Assembly: GCA_026545765.1 (NCBI GenBank)
Contig: CM048840.1
Location: 33,918,765-33,982,764 of the forward strand
DNA from: Plantago major
Lineage: Eukaryota; Streptophyta; Magnoliopsida; Lamiales; Plantaginaceae
Length of the DNA stretch: 64,000 bases
Reading direction: 5' to 3'
A program made the translations under genes and the position numbers. The notes under the pieces were generated by a model that had not been told where the DNA came from, did no database searches, and saw only the letters and a program-made list of their open reading frames with translations. Below are positions 12,251 to 24,484 of this stretch, in pieces (within the stretch, counting starts at the first letter, position 1; every line of letters starts with the position of its first letter).

Positions 12251-12255
12251 TGGGG

Positions 12256-12524
12256 TTTTGATTTCGAACTTTGGGATAAAAGGTGTATTTTGCACCAATT
12301 TTCCCCATATTTAATGACGTAGTCTTGCACATAATTTAATGGCAAGTTATAGGTTTGTTAAATTGATACCTAGTTTATGAAATTATTATCACTTGAACTT
12401 GTTAACTTGATATCTTGACATGTATGCAAGTCTATGTCATGACCTTATGGTTATACCGTTGAAAAATATGAAGAACATGCTTTAGATATAAATAAGTCAT
12501 ATTGTTATATTGTACTCCCTCCGT
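12256..12524. other. Intergenic spacer
   Basis: AT-rich sequence between the LINE 5' breakpoint and a MITE; nothing recognisable. Confidence 0.4.
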
Positions 12525-12706
12525 CCCGGAGAACTTCATAAAATATAGAAGAAGTGGGAAAATGAGTAATTTTAGTGGCAAAATGTGTAATTTTAGTGTA
12601 AAGTTGATATTGTTTATTATTTATCGCAGGTGTTTTCCTTTTTAAGAATGTATGTAAGCTTACATGACGATAAAACGTAAAACGATAAAGCTATGGAACG
12701 AGTGAG
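12525..12706. mobile_element. Stowaway-like MITE, diverged
   Basis: It begins CTCCCTCCGTCCCGGAG after a TA and ends with a degenerate complement ('ggaacgagtgag') before TA. Length is about 182 bp. It belongs to a different subfamily from the copies at 5464 and 29744. Confidence 0.65.
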
Positions 12707-12944
12707 TATGTATTTATCATTGGAGAAATCAATATGATACACATTAATTGTTGAATGACCACGTTTATACTTACTTTCTTATTTGGCAACATTGTTTGTA
12801 AGTGTGGTGTCATGTGCATATACATGATCATTTTGTTAAATATTGCTTAGCTAATTCTGATTGAGTTACTGTTGATGGTGTCATGTGCACATACATGATT
12901 CAATACTGCTGATCATTTCGTCCCCGTCTTCTTTTGGTATTCTT

Positions 12945-13088
12945 GGCAACGGACACAATATCCGTCCCGCCAGTTAGCGACTAGCAGTTTTGCGATGGAT
13001 TTCCAACCGTCGACCGATTAATTTAGCGACCGATTTATGGTGTTGAGCAATAGATTTGGCCGTCGTTATTTGACGGGATTTTATAGTG
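12945..13088. mobile_element. CACTA-like terminal remnant
   Basis: The right end reads on the minus strand CACTATAAAATCCCGTC, and inward of it are repeated phrases of the type 'agcgaccgattta', 'gccgtcg' and 'ccgtcgaccgatt', resembling CACTA subterminal repeats. The opposite end is not evident. It differs in sequence from the element ending at 2666. Confidence 0.45.
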
Positions 13089-14166
13089 CGTTTCATGGTC
13101 TCTCGAAATCTCACCACACTGAAAATGGCACGTTACATTTTAACACGTACGTTCTTGAAACTGAACGATCCTACTCATCAATCGATCTAAAATCATAAAT
13201 TCTACAACAATTTCTTCTCAGATATTTAATTATATTTCTAAAGACAGGTGAAGTGAAGTGATGAAGAAATTTAGTAAAAGTGGCGAGCAAGTATAAAACT
13301 CACAACTCAAGTTCCATGACTAGAACCAGAAGAATTAAATTAATTCAGATTCGCATATTTGAAGTTCCCTAAAAAAACATACTTAATAAATGAAAGATCT
13401 CAAATTTAATTAATAAAATGTTGCATAAATTCGATTCCAGACATGATTAGAATAGTAGCTCAATCTTTTCGTGCCCTCTCTTTGTAGTTAGTATATTCTC
13501 TTTGTTTTATTAATTAGTGTTGGTCCTTAATTAATCCATAGCCGATCAAACAAGCATTTTCCTAATTTATCACGATGAATGCATGTTTATTAACACCGAA
13601 TGTTCTGTTCCTAATGTATTGTTGTAGTATTAGTTTACTTTGATCACTAAGTAATATACAAACTAGAACGTGAGAACACGCTATGCGTGTTATTGTGGCA
13701 TATAGTTACAAATAATAGAAAACATAATATATGAAGGTAAGTATATACCATCATTGTTTCTGATAATTAATTGTCTTTTCTCGAGTTGCATTAGGGTTTC
13801 GGTTAGTGCGAATTGATCTATTTCAATTTAATTAAAAAAATGGAGAAGAACTATTGATTATCATTGTTTTTTTATGATGAATTAATTTTGTTGGATTGAA
13901 TTAGAGCTTTGAATTCAATAAGAGTTTTTTTTTAATGATAAACTAATTATGTTGGGTTGATTTAGTGTTTTAAATTTAATTGGAGAAGACAAATTCAGTT
14001 TTTTTTTCATTATGAATTGATTTTTTTGGAGTTGTGTTAGGGGTTAGAATTAAAATGAATAATACATATTGTTTTTTACAATTAAAGTCTAATTTGCATA
14101 TATATTATAAATCGGTTCAATTTAATATAAATTAAGTACTCAATTGCACAACTCTAATAATTGTGT

Positions 14167-14259
<93 letters not shown>

Positions 14260-15733
14260 ATATTATATATATTATATTATATTCGAAGTAGTATAATAAT
14301 TCACAAAGTTTCACTAAGTTTATAATTCAATTTAAATCTCATCCGTTGATCTTACTTATTCAATTTGAATCTGCGACGTATAATGCTATCATAAGAAGTA
14401 GGTGCTCAATTTAATTGGCGTACGTTTCTCCCTTTTATTTATTATTTTTAAATATTTTTAAAAAATCACAAATTCATTAATTTATATAAAACTCTTAATA
14501 TACTTCATTAATTCAATCCTTAACTTTCCTTATATTTGATTTCGTGGAAGAAAAGCACGTGTATTATGGGTCAGACTTTGTATCAACTTTAATTTTGAAC
14601 TTTAAGTACGAGTCAAAAGTTAGGGAAATGTTTCGGAAGAAAGTAAAATTAACCATCCGAAGTGAAATTTGGTCAGAATTCGGTCAAAATCTTTAGTTCA
14701 GAAAGAGGAAGGATCTACGAGTAGCCAACATTAAAATTAAATTAATTTAGACCAATTTCTTAATCATTCATTACAGGACAAAAACATTTGACGTTTGCTC
14801 AACCAATCACCATTTGTTTCCTTTCTTCTTAATCAAATTCGCCAACTTTGGACCTCACTTTCAAGTCTTTCGTCGTTATTTCTGATATACTCCGATATAG
14901 TACTACTGTTTATGTAGTAGTCAGTTTTAACTTGATCAATTTAATTTGGTGATTTGTAAGTTAGTGTTACGCCACAACCCTGTGGGGCCGTGGGCTAAGG
15001 CCCCATTTTTTTTGGGTTAAAGCTACGATATACCCTACCCTTAAATATAATGCATACAACATATAAACTGGATAACTATTCCCTTTTAATAAAGCCTTCT
15101 AATTAAGGGAATTAATAGTGGTCCAAGAGTGTCATCTAATCTAAAAGCTAGAATTTGTAGAAAGTGTTGAATCTATTCATTTATATTAAATTAATACTAC
15201 AACATTCTCATATGATACCATGCTAGAATTTATTCTCATCTAAAAGTTCGAACTTGTAGAATACTCCAACAGTACCCACAAACCAACACATGCTAGTTTT
15301 CGACACTTTAACTTCCTAAAAGGTCATCAATTCAAAAATTGCTCCTGAATAATCACACTTAACTTTGGAGTTTTTATGTATCAATTCTCGAAAATAATGG
15401 TATCTTGTTGCAATGAGTAACATTTCCAATCATTTAAAACTCACTAAGACTTTGGGTGTTACACTTCGTAAGTGAAGTATATTGAAAACTCGCGTTTGCT
15501 ACCTTTTGGATGTGCATTAATTGTGTGATCGCCTTGAAGTGCCGTGATAAAATGTAAACCACTACAGTCAAGTTAAAACTACATGGGGACATGCTCGGCT
15601 GAAGAAGTATAGCTCACAAATTCGTTCCCTGTAGATTTGAAATTGAACCTGAGACGAAGAGAATATTACTAATCATCTCTTCTAAGTTATAATCGAAGGG
15701 TAATTGAACTGATCAATTCGTACAATTCAAATT
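13089..15733. other. Intergenic, AT-rich
   Basis: No gene recognised. Contents: a long (TA)n microsatellite at about 14165-14285 and an LTR-like phrase at about 15036-15070 ('ataatgcatacaacatataa') that recurs near 21920, 22508 and 30010. Confidence 0.5.
14165..14285. repeat. (TA)n microsatellite
   Basis: A nearly uninterrupted TA dinucleotide run of about 60 bp followed by imperfect TA tracts. Confidence 0.95.
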
Positions 15734-16257
15734 TGTTAATCAAATCAACCCAATTCAATCCAATAAACTCCAAACCAATCAACAAACAAACGCAAGAAAA
15801 TAAACACAAACACAAGATTTAACGTGGTTCGACAATTGTCTACGTCCACGAGATAACCAAGATTTCTATTTAACCAAGAACAAACACGCAGTTTACAAGG
15901 AATCAACCAAACCTATCAAGCTATATCGAGCTCCGTTCTCTATTCCTCACCGTGTTTCTCTCAAGAAATCTCAATGTATCCTCTATAAGTTCTCATCGAT
16001 TTATTCTAGTACCTACATGTGTATATATACTAGAGAAATCAACATACATTCCTTTTCCTAGCAAGATTCGAATTCTTGATCACTAAGCAAAAGAAAACCA
16101 AGTTAGATTCGACTTCTAACTGTCCTGTGTCTTCAGTGTTATATCCAAGTGTCCTCAGCACACTCTAACACCACACATCCATTATCTTTGGCATCAGTGT
16201 TTTTTCAGTACACCATGTTCCATTACTTCCTTTAATATTAAGCTAACCGGCTTCACA
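15734..16257 (-). repeat. Copia 3' LTR (element on minus strand)
   Basis: Aligns along its full length with 20456-20977, differing by scattered substitutions and 1-2 bp indels (a few percent by eye). It contains TATA-like 'tgtatatatac'. On the minus strand it is preceded at about 16258-16272 by a purine-rich tract ('aaggtggagaat'), the expected polypurine tract. Confidence 0.93.
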
Positions 16258-16320
16258 ATTCTCCACCTTAGCTTCATATTAATGTAACCACAGTATACCA
16301 CACCATTCATGTCCCTAGAG

Positions 16321-17090
16321 TTAGGACACAACCCTTCCTTCCATCAACTTGATAGAACTTAGACACGATCCAAACTTCATCACAGAAATTGACTTAGTAA
16401 ATCCATCAGCCGGATCAACATCTGTGTTGATCTTCTCAATCTTGATAGTACCCTTTTCAACTTCATCTCTGACAAAGTGAAACTTTATATCAATGTGTTT
16501 GGACCTGTCATAGTAAGCTTGATGTTTTGACAAATGAATTGCACTTTGACTATCACAGAATATAGTCACTGGTGTTTGCAACACACCGAACTGCCCCAGA
16601 ATTCCCATGAGCCAAATAGCTTCTTTCACAGCTTCCGTCATGGCCATAAATTCTGCCTCTGTAGTTGATAATGCAACCACAGGTTGATGAGTAGACTTCA
16701 ACTTCATCACAGTACCAAATAATGTGAATACATATCCAGTTAAAGACTTCCTTGTATCCAAGTTTACAGCATAATCCGAGTCGACATACCCAATCAGTGC
16801 ATCATTCCTCGTCTGGTGTTGCTCAAACACCAATCCCAGTCTAATCGAGCCACCAATATACCTGAGCAGGCACTTAACTGCCTCCCAATGGTCTTTGCCA
16901 GGATTATCCATATACCTGCTTACTGAGCTCATTGCATGAGCCAAATCCGGCCTGCAACATACAATGGAATACATAATCGACCCTATAGCATTAGCATACG
17001 GTGTGTTCTCCATACACCTCTTCTCTTCATCAAGATAGGACAAGACTTCTTAGATAACTTGAATCGAGACCCCCGTGAGGTGTTGCAAAG
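16321..17090 (-). pseudogene. Copia RNase H domain fragment
   Basis: The frame includes 'PYANAIGSIMYSIVCCRPDL', 'HWEAVKCLLRYIGGS', 'GYVDSDYAVNLDTRKSLTGY' (first catalytic Asp region), 'ALSTTEAEFMAMTEAVKE' (catalytic Glu) and 'IFCDSQSAIHLS'. This is a fairly complete copia RNase H, in a different frame from the RT upstream (frameshift near 17050-17090). It ends at a stop just before the polypurine tract. Confidence 0.9.
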
Positions 17091-18347
17091 ATGCTTGGAT
17101 TTGTGCATGTTAAATCTCCTTAACACCTTCTCCAAGTAAGCACTTTGATTCATAATGATCTTTCCATCACTTCCATGAATAATATCAATGCCCAGTATCC
17201 TCTTAGCTATTCCCAAGTCTTTCATCTCAAATTCTGACTGCAAGAAATTCTTCACATGAGTGATTCCTTTCATATGCTTGCTTGCTATAAGCATGTTATC
17301 CACATAAATAAGCAAATATATCATGTCTTCGACATTCTCACCATAGAAGTAAACACAGGTGTCGTAGTCACACCGCCTAAACTTGTGACTCAACATAAAC
17401 TTGTTAAATCTTCTATACCATTGTCTTGGACTCTGTTTAAGACCATATAGTGATCTCAACAATAAACAAGCCTTGTGCTCCTTGTCATCTACCTCAATAC
17501 CCTCAGGTATCCTCATGTAAATCTCTTCATCCAGCTTCCCATGCAAGAACGCAGTAGTAACATCCATCTGATGTAAGTGTAGCTTAAATTTAGCTACCAT
17601 AGCAATCAAGATCCTGATTGAGCTATGTTTCACCACTGGAGAAAATATCTCATTGTAGTCAATACCCTCTCTCTGTGTGAAACCTCTAGCAACTAGTCTG
17701 GCTTTGTATTTCACCTTTTGCTCACCATCAGCTCCAAGTTTCTTCTTAAAGATCCACTTACAACTGACAAGCTTCTTTCCTTTAGGTATAGCTACAATAT
17801 CCCAGATTCTTTCAAGTGACAAGAGTTCTTGCTGTATAGCAATGCACCAACTATTCTTCTTTGAGCAACTTATAGCTCTTTGATAGTTCTCAGGCTCATA
17901 ACAATCAATATCCTCGGCAATATTCAGTGCAAAATACACCATATCTGGATCTTCAGTAGAGGTTCTAACTCTTGGTTCTCTATCTCTGATGAGTTGATAA
18001 TCCACAACATCATCTGGACTATTGAGCTCTATCCCTGTCCTTCTTCTGACCACATGCCTCTCCACCTGATTATTCGATTCAGGCTCCACCTGATCATGTA
18101 TGTTAGTATTTCCCTGAGATTCAGCATGCGGTGTTGTCAGAACACCATGGTCTGCGAAAACTGGTGTTATCACCACACCAGTGTCTGTCTGCTCCATATT
18201 CAGTGTTCCTGACACACCATCTTTGACAGGCTCCACCTGACTGAGTGTTCTCTCAACACTGTTAGTATTCCTTAATAATGTCATCACATTTTCATGGAAA
18301 GTCACATCCCTGCTGATGATGCATCTATTACCCCTGGTTCTAAGCAC
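17050..18347 (-). pseudogene. Copia reverse transcriptase
   Basis: A long open stretch with the copia RT blocks 'CKWIFKKKLGADGE', 'YKARLVARGFTQREGIDY', 'HQMDVTTAFLHGKLDEEIYM' and 'CLLLRSLYGLKQSPRQWY'. The catalytic box reads YVDN instead of Y-V-D-D, removing one of the paired metal-binding aspartates, so this copy should be inactive even without its frameshifts. Next comes 'MKDLGIAKRILGIDI'. The frame also includes part of the variable integrase-RT linker. Confidence 0.9.
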
Positions 18348-19010
18348 CAGAGTTTATATCCCTTAACTCCCTTTGGATAACCAAGAAACAAGCACTTTAC
18401 TGCTCTAGCCTCCAACTTATCTTGCTTAACATGAGCATAAGCTAAGCATCCAAATACTTTGAGATATGAGTAGTCTGAATGAGTACCTTTCCAAACTTCT
18501 TCAAGTGTCTTGAAACCAATAGCTGATGATGGACATAGGTTAATAAGATGTGTTGACGTAGTCACGACCTCTCCCCAAAATTTTTTTGACAAACCTGATC
18601 CAAGAAGCATGCACCTCACTCTTTCTAGGATTGTTCTATTCATCCTTTCAACTACTCCATTCTGTTGTGGATATCCAGGGACTGACTTGTGTCTCAAGAT
18701 GCCCTTCCCAACACAGAAGGTATTGAATTCATTAGACAAGAATTCCATTTCATTATCGCCTCGATCACCTTGAGCTTCTTGTTCGTTTGATTCTCCATCT
18801 CCATAAGCCATTTCTTGAATTTCATGAAAGTCTCATCCTTGGACTTCAATACAAACACCCACACTTTCCTTGACAGATCATCAATGATGGACAGAAAATA
18901 TCTACCTCCATTCTTAGTGGTGGTTCTCGCCGGTCCCCATAAATCTGCATGCACATACTCAAGTATGTCCTGTGGTGTGTTTTCCAACACCATAATCGTT
19001 CTTCTTCGAC
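18302..19010 (-). pseudogene. Copia integrase core fragment
   Basis: Two overlapping frames hold 'GGRYFLSIIDDLSRKVWVF' (first acidic residue region) and 'GYPQQNGVVERMNRTILERV' (region of the catalytic Glu). The expected T-D-N-G block between them is altered and lies at the frame change near 18745. The GAG-pre-integrase zinc finger upstream is degraded. Confidence 0.85.
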
Positions 19011-19618
19011 TTTCCTAACACATGAGCTCACAAAGTTCCATCTTAGGTATCTTGTCTCCACCTAAGAGTCCCTTCTTAGATAAATCCATAAGACCTTTCT
19101 CCAACATGTGCTAGTCTTCTATGCCATAGAACGGTGTTGTCGTAATCGCTGGTGTTCCTGCATCAAGACACCTCGGAAACTTCACCAGCCATAGCTTCAC
19201 CTTGTAGATAATACACCTCTCCTTTTAAGAGCCTCAGATAACCACCTTATCACCCTTCGACCAAGGACACCATTCTCACCAATACTTGTAATCCTTAGTC
19301 CATCAATCCTAAAGATATCAAGTTTCTCTTCAAGTGTGGTACATATCTCACATTAAGCAAATCCTTACCACTCCATCAAACATCTCAATTTCACCGTCCC
19401 ATACCCTTTATTATGCATGATCTATCATCACCAAGAACAATCGATCCACGCTTATGCTCAATAGTTGAAAACCATTCTCTAATAGGTGTCATATGAAACG
19501 AATGTACCAATCCATAACCAATTCAGCTTGATCGACTAGTTTGAGGATCAAAGTACCTTAGTAACAAGAGCTTCCGCAGATGATAAGCCTCGATTGGTTT
19601 GTAATGTTTGTGCCATAA
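19011..19618 (-). pseudogene. Degraded protease / pre-integrase region of the copia element
   Basis: By position this should encode the aspartic protease and zinc-finger region. No open frame or D-(S/T)-G motif can be read, so the region is heavily decayed. Confidence 0.5.
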
Positions 19619-20409
19619 TTAGTATTCGGCGTTGTCGCCACACCCTTGCCTTCTCGCGCTTTTTAGACTCATACAATCCTTCTTCAAGTGTCCTTGCTTC
19701 CTCGCAATACTAACACTTCTTTGTTTCAGGCCATCCTTGTTATAATCGAGCTTTCCTTTATCCGGATATTGCTTCTTCTTTCGTGGAAACTTGTGATATT
19801 GTTTCACCATAAGGCTTTCACCAAGATCGAGTGTTGGTGGAACACCATCTTGATCCTCGCTCCTTGATCTTAATGCAGATTCAATAGCCTCCATTGTCAA
19901 TGCTTCGCCTTCCCATACACCAAAGCATCCTCGAATGGAACAAGAGACCTAGGAGTGAATTCAACAAGATAATTGCCTTGTTCGCTCCTCATCTTGTTCT
20001 TCTCATCGCTTAGATTGTCATGGTGTGCAACCATCTTCTTGAACAAATCCAACTGACTCATGATTGATTTTTCTTCAACCATCTTGAATGCAAATAGTCA
20101 TTGCTTGGCATAGATTTTATTTGCATCAGACTTGTCGTTGTACAATTCTTCTATCTTCTCCCATATTGCTTTTGCCGATGAAAGATCACCAATTTCAATA
20201 AGGGCATTATCTCCCAAAGCTAATAACAAAGAACTGTACGCCTTGTTTTTTATCGATGTTTTATCAGCATCAGACATGGTTTTATCAAACTCCTCCGTCA
20301 GTGCATCGACCACACCCTGCTGCACTAACATAGCTTTCATCCTTCTCTTCCACAGGCCAAAGTCTGTCTTTCCTTCCAACGGTTTGAGGTCGAACTTTGG
20401 AGACGCCAT
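19619..20409 (-). pseudogene. Copia gag (UBN2-type) fragments
   Basis: The ATG at 20409 begins 'MASPKFDLKPLEGKTDFGLW', followed by 'KRRMKAMLVQQGVVDAL' and 'SAKAIWEKIEELY', the copia gag (DUF4219/UBN2) pattern. Two further fragments in other frames continue it. The last contains a zinc-knuckle remnant, 'KQGHLKKDC', in which the leading C-x-x-C cysteines are lost. Stops separate the three pieces. Confidence 0.85.
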
Positions 20410-20455
20410 TGATGAATAGATACCAGTTGATTCTCTTCCCACAGACGGCGCCAAT

Positions 20456-20977
20456 TGTTAATAAAATCAACCCAATTCAATCCAATAAACTCCAAACCAA
20501 CCAACAAACAAATGCAAGAAAATAAACACAAACACAAGATTTAACGTGGTTCGACAATTGTCTACGTCCACGGGATAACCAATATTTCTATTAAACCAAG
20601 AACCAAAACGTAGTTTACAAGGAATCAACCAAACCTATCAAGCTATATCGAGCTCCGTTCTCTATTCCTCACTGTGTTTCTCTCAAGAAATCTCAATCTA
20701 TCCTCTATATGTTCTCATCGATTTATTCTAGTACCTACATGTGTATATATACTAGAGAAATCAACATACATTCATTTTCCTAGCAAGATTCGAATTCTTG
20801 ATCACTAAGCAAAAGAAAACCAAGTTAGATTTGACTTCTAACTGTCTTGTGTCTTCAGTGTTATATCCAAGTGTCCTCAGCACACTCTAACACCACACAT
20901 CCATTATCCTTGTTATCAGTGTTTTCAGTACACCATGTTCCATTACTTCCTTTAATATTAAGCTAATCGGCTTCACA
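20456..20977 (-). repeat. Copia 5' LTR (element on minus strand)
   Basis: Partner of the LTR at 15734. On the minus strand it is followed directly by 'attggcgccgtctgtggg', where the primer-binding site should lie. I did not assign the tRNA with certainty. Confidence 0.93.
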
Positions 20978-20982
20978 AAATT

Positions 20983-21889
20983 AGTCCGGGGTAATTTTTT
21001 TTTTTAATGTAATGACTTTTTAAAAATAATCTGGCTAATTGATAATTTTCTCCACATATACATTTTTTAGTATTTCTATTTATCCGAACACCCGATCTGT
21101 TCAACGTAATCCCACTGTACCAACTGCCAGCCGTCCATCTGCATCCCTATATATATGTGCGGTTGGTAGTTTTCATGTTAAAATCAATCCATATATTACG
21201 TACGCCATTGTTTCATGATCAACACATATATAGGAGCTGTCCTAAAGCTCTAACGTAGCTTTCAGGAGTCTTTGATCTTATTAATCTGTGGTGGTTTTGT
21301 GCATGTATTATATAGATACCCAAATCATTGATGATCCATCATTTGATCAATTATTGAATTACCAATTCCGTTCCACGAAGATGCAATAAAAGGAAGATGG
21401 ACAGATGCATGATCTTTAACTTTATGGATCTGAACTGGATTTATGTATATGTATCAATCAAGTTTATTTCCATGCACATGCAGAAAATTAAATGGCTTAA
21501 TTATACTACTGTTCATTATCACGTTAATTTGTTGATCAAGAAGATATGTATAAAAGCTCAGTCTCGATATCACTGCAATAAGGAAAACGCTTCAATAGCC
21601 GACAAAATCGTCTCAAAATAAGTTGACATCCATCGACTATTAGTGATAGCCACGAACATGATGAGCTAGGCAATTGCATGTTCGTCGTCACAATAACTCT
21701 CATAGCTATTGTATTACTGCCATGGGAAAATGTGACCATGACAATTACCAAACACCGTTTACCCACAGACAGGGAGGAATATGATTGATTTGGATGCAAA
21801 AGTTTTCCCAATTAATACAATAAAAATCTCCTATTAACCCTGAAAATCAGAAAAAGATATCCACGAGTTATTTATTAATCATCGTTTTT
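20983..21889. other. Intergenic
   Basis: AT-rich with no gene recognised. Short ORFs at about 21397-21811 have no recognisable domain. Confidence 0.4.
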
Positions 21890-22560
21890 GTTAAAATATC
21901 ACACATCACTTGTGAGCGTATAATGCAAACAACATATAAGTTGAATAACCCAAAAACGTCCCCAACTTAATATGGTATCAGAGCAGGTCCAAGTTGATGA
22001 TTCCACATGTAGAGCTGACTAACCGCGGCCTACTCGTAAGTTCAGGGACTGTTTTGCAATTTGTATAAGAAGTTGTTAGTGTCAGTTAAGTTGTTAAAGG
22101 CGTGTTTCAACCACGGCCGTTGGATTAAGATGGTTCTGTTACAGATCAAGGGTTCATGTGCAATCCTGTAACTGGACGCTTTAAAAGCGTATATATATAA
22201 ATGGACGGTTTCTTCGTCTTGATCATCATCAATCATTAATTCATCATACTTCGTCTCTGAGAGTGAGAAGAGAAGCGAGTTCATATTGTGAGAATATTAA
22301 GAGAGATTGTATTGTAAATCGTTCAAATTCTCCATTGTTGAGCTTGTAATTGTCGAATCGAAGAAGTAATAAAGTTGTTGTTTCTACCGGGGATGTAGAT
22401 TGGAATTATCCATTGGAACCACATAATTTTGTGTGCGCTTATTGTTTCGATTTGATTGCTTATTATCTACACAAGATTATTACAAGAAATCGAGTAGATC
22501 GATCGGTAGAAATCTCAACATGAAAGAATAATGCAAACAAATATAAGGTGGATAACCAAA
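21890..22560 (+). mobile_element. TRIM-like or nested LTR retrotransposon relic
   Basis: A perfect initiator-Met-tRNA-type primer-binding site, 'tggtatcagagcagg', occurs at about 21972. It is preceded by an 80-bp LTR-like segment starting TGTTAAAATATCACACATC. A related segment ('ataatgcaaacaa.atataag.tg.ataacc') recurs at about 22508-22555, so two short terminal repeats may bracket about 500 bp. Between them, about 22074-22484 looks like a copia-type LTR, with a TATA box ('tatatatataaatgg') at about 22187, 'aataaag' at about 22367, and TG...CA ends. No target duplication was found. There are no coding domains. Confidence 0.45.
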
Positions 22561-22608
22561 AAAGTCTCTGCAACATTGTATTATTGACTCTTGCAGCTAG
22601 CGTGTTAT

Positions 22609-22880
22609 CAGGGCCGGCCCAAAAAAATTGAGGTCCCATGCAAAAATTTTAAAAAGGCCCCAAGTAAACAATATATATAAAAAATAAAAGTTTTCATGTA
22701 TATGTAATAATATAATTAATCTCCTAATAAACTAACCTACTGAATATATCATTTTAAAAATAACACTTAAAAGTGTTATTAATTTGAAGCAAAATTATTA
22801 ATTAAATTCTTTATAACATACTTTATTTTAATATTTTAAACACCCTACTAGTATCATAATATAAAAATTAAGCTAAAATA
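22609..22880 (+). mobile_element. hAT transposon terminal fragment
   Basis: CAGGGCCGGCCC at 22609-22620 followed by 'attgaggtcccatgcaaa' and 'ggcccc' is the form of a plant hAT terminus. The inverted partner is not visible in the window, so the other end and the right boundary are uncertain. Confidence 0.45.
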
Positions 22881-24478
22881 TTCATACCATGCATTTAACA
22901 TCCCACATTTGACTCAGTACGCAAGGTGTTATCTTACAACTATGTGAAGTATGAACATGTCAACAAGTGTCAACATACTAAATTAAAGCAATTTGATTTG
23001 ATTGTTAGTTTTAAGATCTGATTAGTTGAAATATGAATTTCATTTCAATCATTAAATATTGGCCTCATCAACCTATTTTGCTTGATTCATGATCAAGACA
23101 TCAAGTGATACTTACACAAGGGGGGAATATATATAATCATCGATTGATAGGGATCGATACATATATAGCTCATGAATCACGTAATTTCACATATAGTTTG
23201 AAGATGAATACATAGTGCATGTGATTAAAAGAAAAGGAAATAGCTAGCTAGCTTTATCTTTGAGGCTAGGACCAAAGCATGTCAACTTCCATGCATGCAT
23301 ATGCATACACTGTGCCACATAACGTGCGTGATTGAAAAAGTAAGTTTGCCTATATTTGATCAGGGTCGGATAGTTATCCCATCAACGTTCTAAAGAAGCC
23401 TTTTCCTTGAAAGCTTCCATGGCAAAAGATTAGTCCATTAAGGAATGATTGATAGATACATTATGACCACGAGTGTTACGGTCTAAAATGTCATAGTCTT
23501 GTCAAATGGTTATCTCAACCCGCGTCTATGTTGATATTGACGGATTTAATTAGAGGACAAACGTCTAAGAATAAGATTGATCCTGGCAGAGTTGTACTCG
23601 TGTAACATCTCACATCTTTATCGAACGAGTTGAACCTCGTAACGAGTCGAGCCGAACCCTTGACAAGGTTGTACTCGTGTAACATCTTCTTCCTCGCATG
23701 TTCTAGCACATTCAACAGAATTTGAACGCCAAAGTGAAACATCTCCTGGAAAAATCCTTTACTTGGCAAGTCAAGTCGAAATTTCTTGTCATTAATTCTT
23801 TCTAAAATGATTCGAAATAATTTTGTTAGGTGCTAATTGATGGGTGTCGTATAACTTCTTTAGAAGCAGATTCTTAATTAATTTAATCTTGAAGGTGCTT
23901 AAATACGTGGATATATAATAAAGACGTCGACAAATAGTGATAGGAACAGAATCCATGAATCCATAACCAATATTTTACTATTAACTTTCTCAAACAGTTT
24001 AAAATGGATTAAAATATTTTCAAAAGGTCGAATTTTTGGAGGAAACAATTTGAGTATTGGCATTATATCAGGTATAGATATTGTGCCTGGAATCTGGATT
24101 GAAATGACGTAAAAGTAATAAGCATAATATATTGTACATAACATTATTTAATGTTCTAAGTCTCGTCGAATAGACAAAATTTCCGGTCGGTCTAAGAAAA
24201 TTCTGTTCTTAGATTATTCAAAGATAGCAGGTAAAGTCATTACATGTTTTAATTATGCATTCTGGAATATTATATATACAAGCCAATGGCATCTAAAATT
24301 TATTTCTTTCAACCATATAATACTTAACGTTTTCTTAATTTTCTTATCTATTTGTCTATATCCCGACAGAATATACATAATTCACGGAGGTTCTCCAGGA
24401 AGTTCATTTTATTTTATTTTATTTTTTTCCATTGATTTTAGGGATATTGTGATTCTTCATACAATACAATAACCCGAT
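22881..24478. other. Intergenic
   Basis: No gene recognised. A 20-bp phrase, 'gttgtactcgtgtaacatct', is duplicated at about 23592 and 23668. Confidence 0.4.
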
Positions 24479-24484
24479 TATTTC

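Larger units (their letters stand above)
9862..12255 (-). mobile_element. 5'-truncated L1-type LINE with RNase H, decayed
   Basis: Read on the minus strand, the element begins inside the reverse transcriptase and ends in a poly(A) tail seen as a T19 run at 9862-9880. Order of domains: RT (about 12250-11600), zinc-binding zf-RVT region (about 10960-10740) and RNase H (about 10480-9900). Multiple frameshifts and stops break the frame. 5' truncation plus a terminal A-tract is typical of target-primed reverse transcription. No target duplication was established. Confidence 0.85.
15734..20977 (-). mobile_element. Ty1-copia LTR retrotransposon with intact ends and TSD
   Basis: Two LTRs of about 522-524 bp (15734-16257 and 20456-20977) each begin TG and end CA and are highly similar. 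The element is flanked by a perfect 5-bp target duplication, 'aaatt', at 15729-15733 and 20978-20982. The internal region is on the minus strand in the order gag, (protease lost), integrase, RT, RNase H, which is the copia order. The coding region has frameshifts and stops throughout, so it cannot move on its own. The clean ends and similar LTRs suggest a moderately recent insertion. Confidence 0.95.

Noticed and set aside
14132..14314. ORF coding an Ile/Tyr run
   Set aside because: It is the translation of the (TA)n microsatellite.
16000..21000. Possible endogenous pararetrovirus
   Set aside because: The domain order (integrase before RT), LTRs, PBS position and TSD are those of a Ty1-copia element. 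No movement-protein or coat-protein motif was seen.
21972..21987. 'tggtatcagagcagg' as part of a tRNA gene
   Set aside because: It matches the complement of the 3' end of initiator tRNA, so it is a retrotransposon primer-binding site. No cloverleaf could be formed around it.
23515..23769. 84-codon minus-strand ORF
   Set aside because: It overlaps a duplicated 20-bp phrase and has no recognisable domain.
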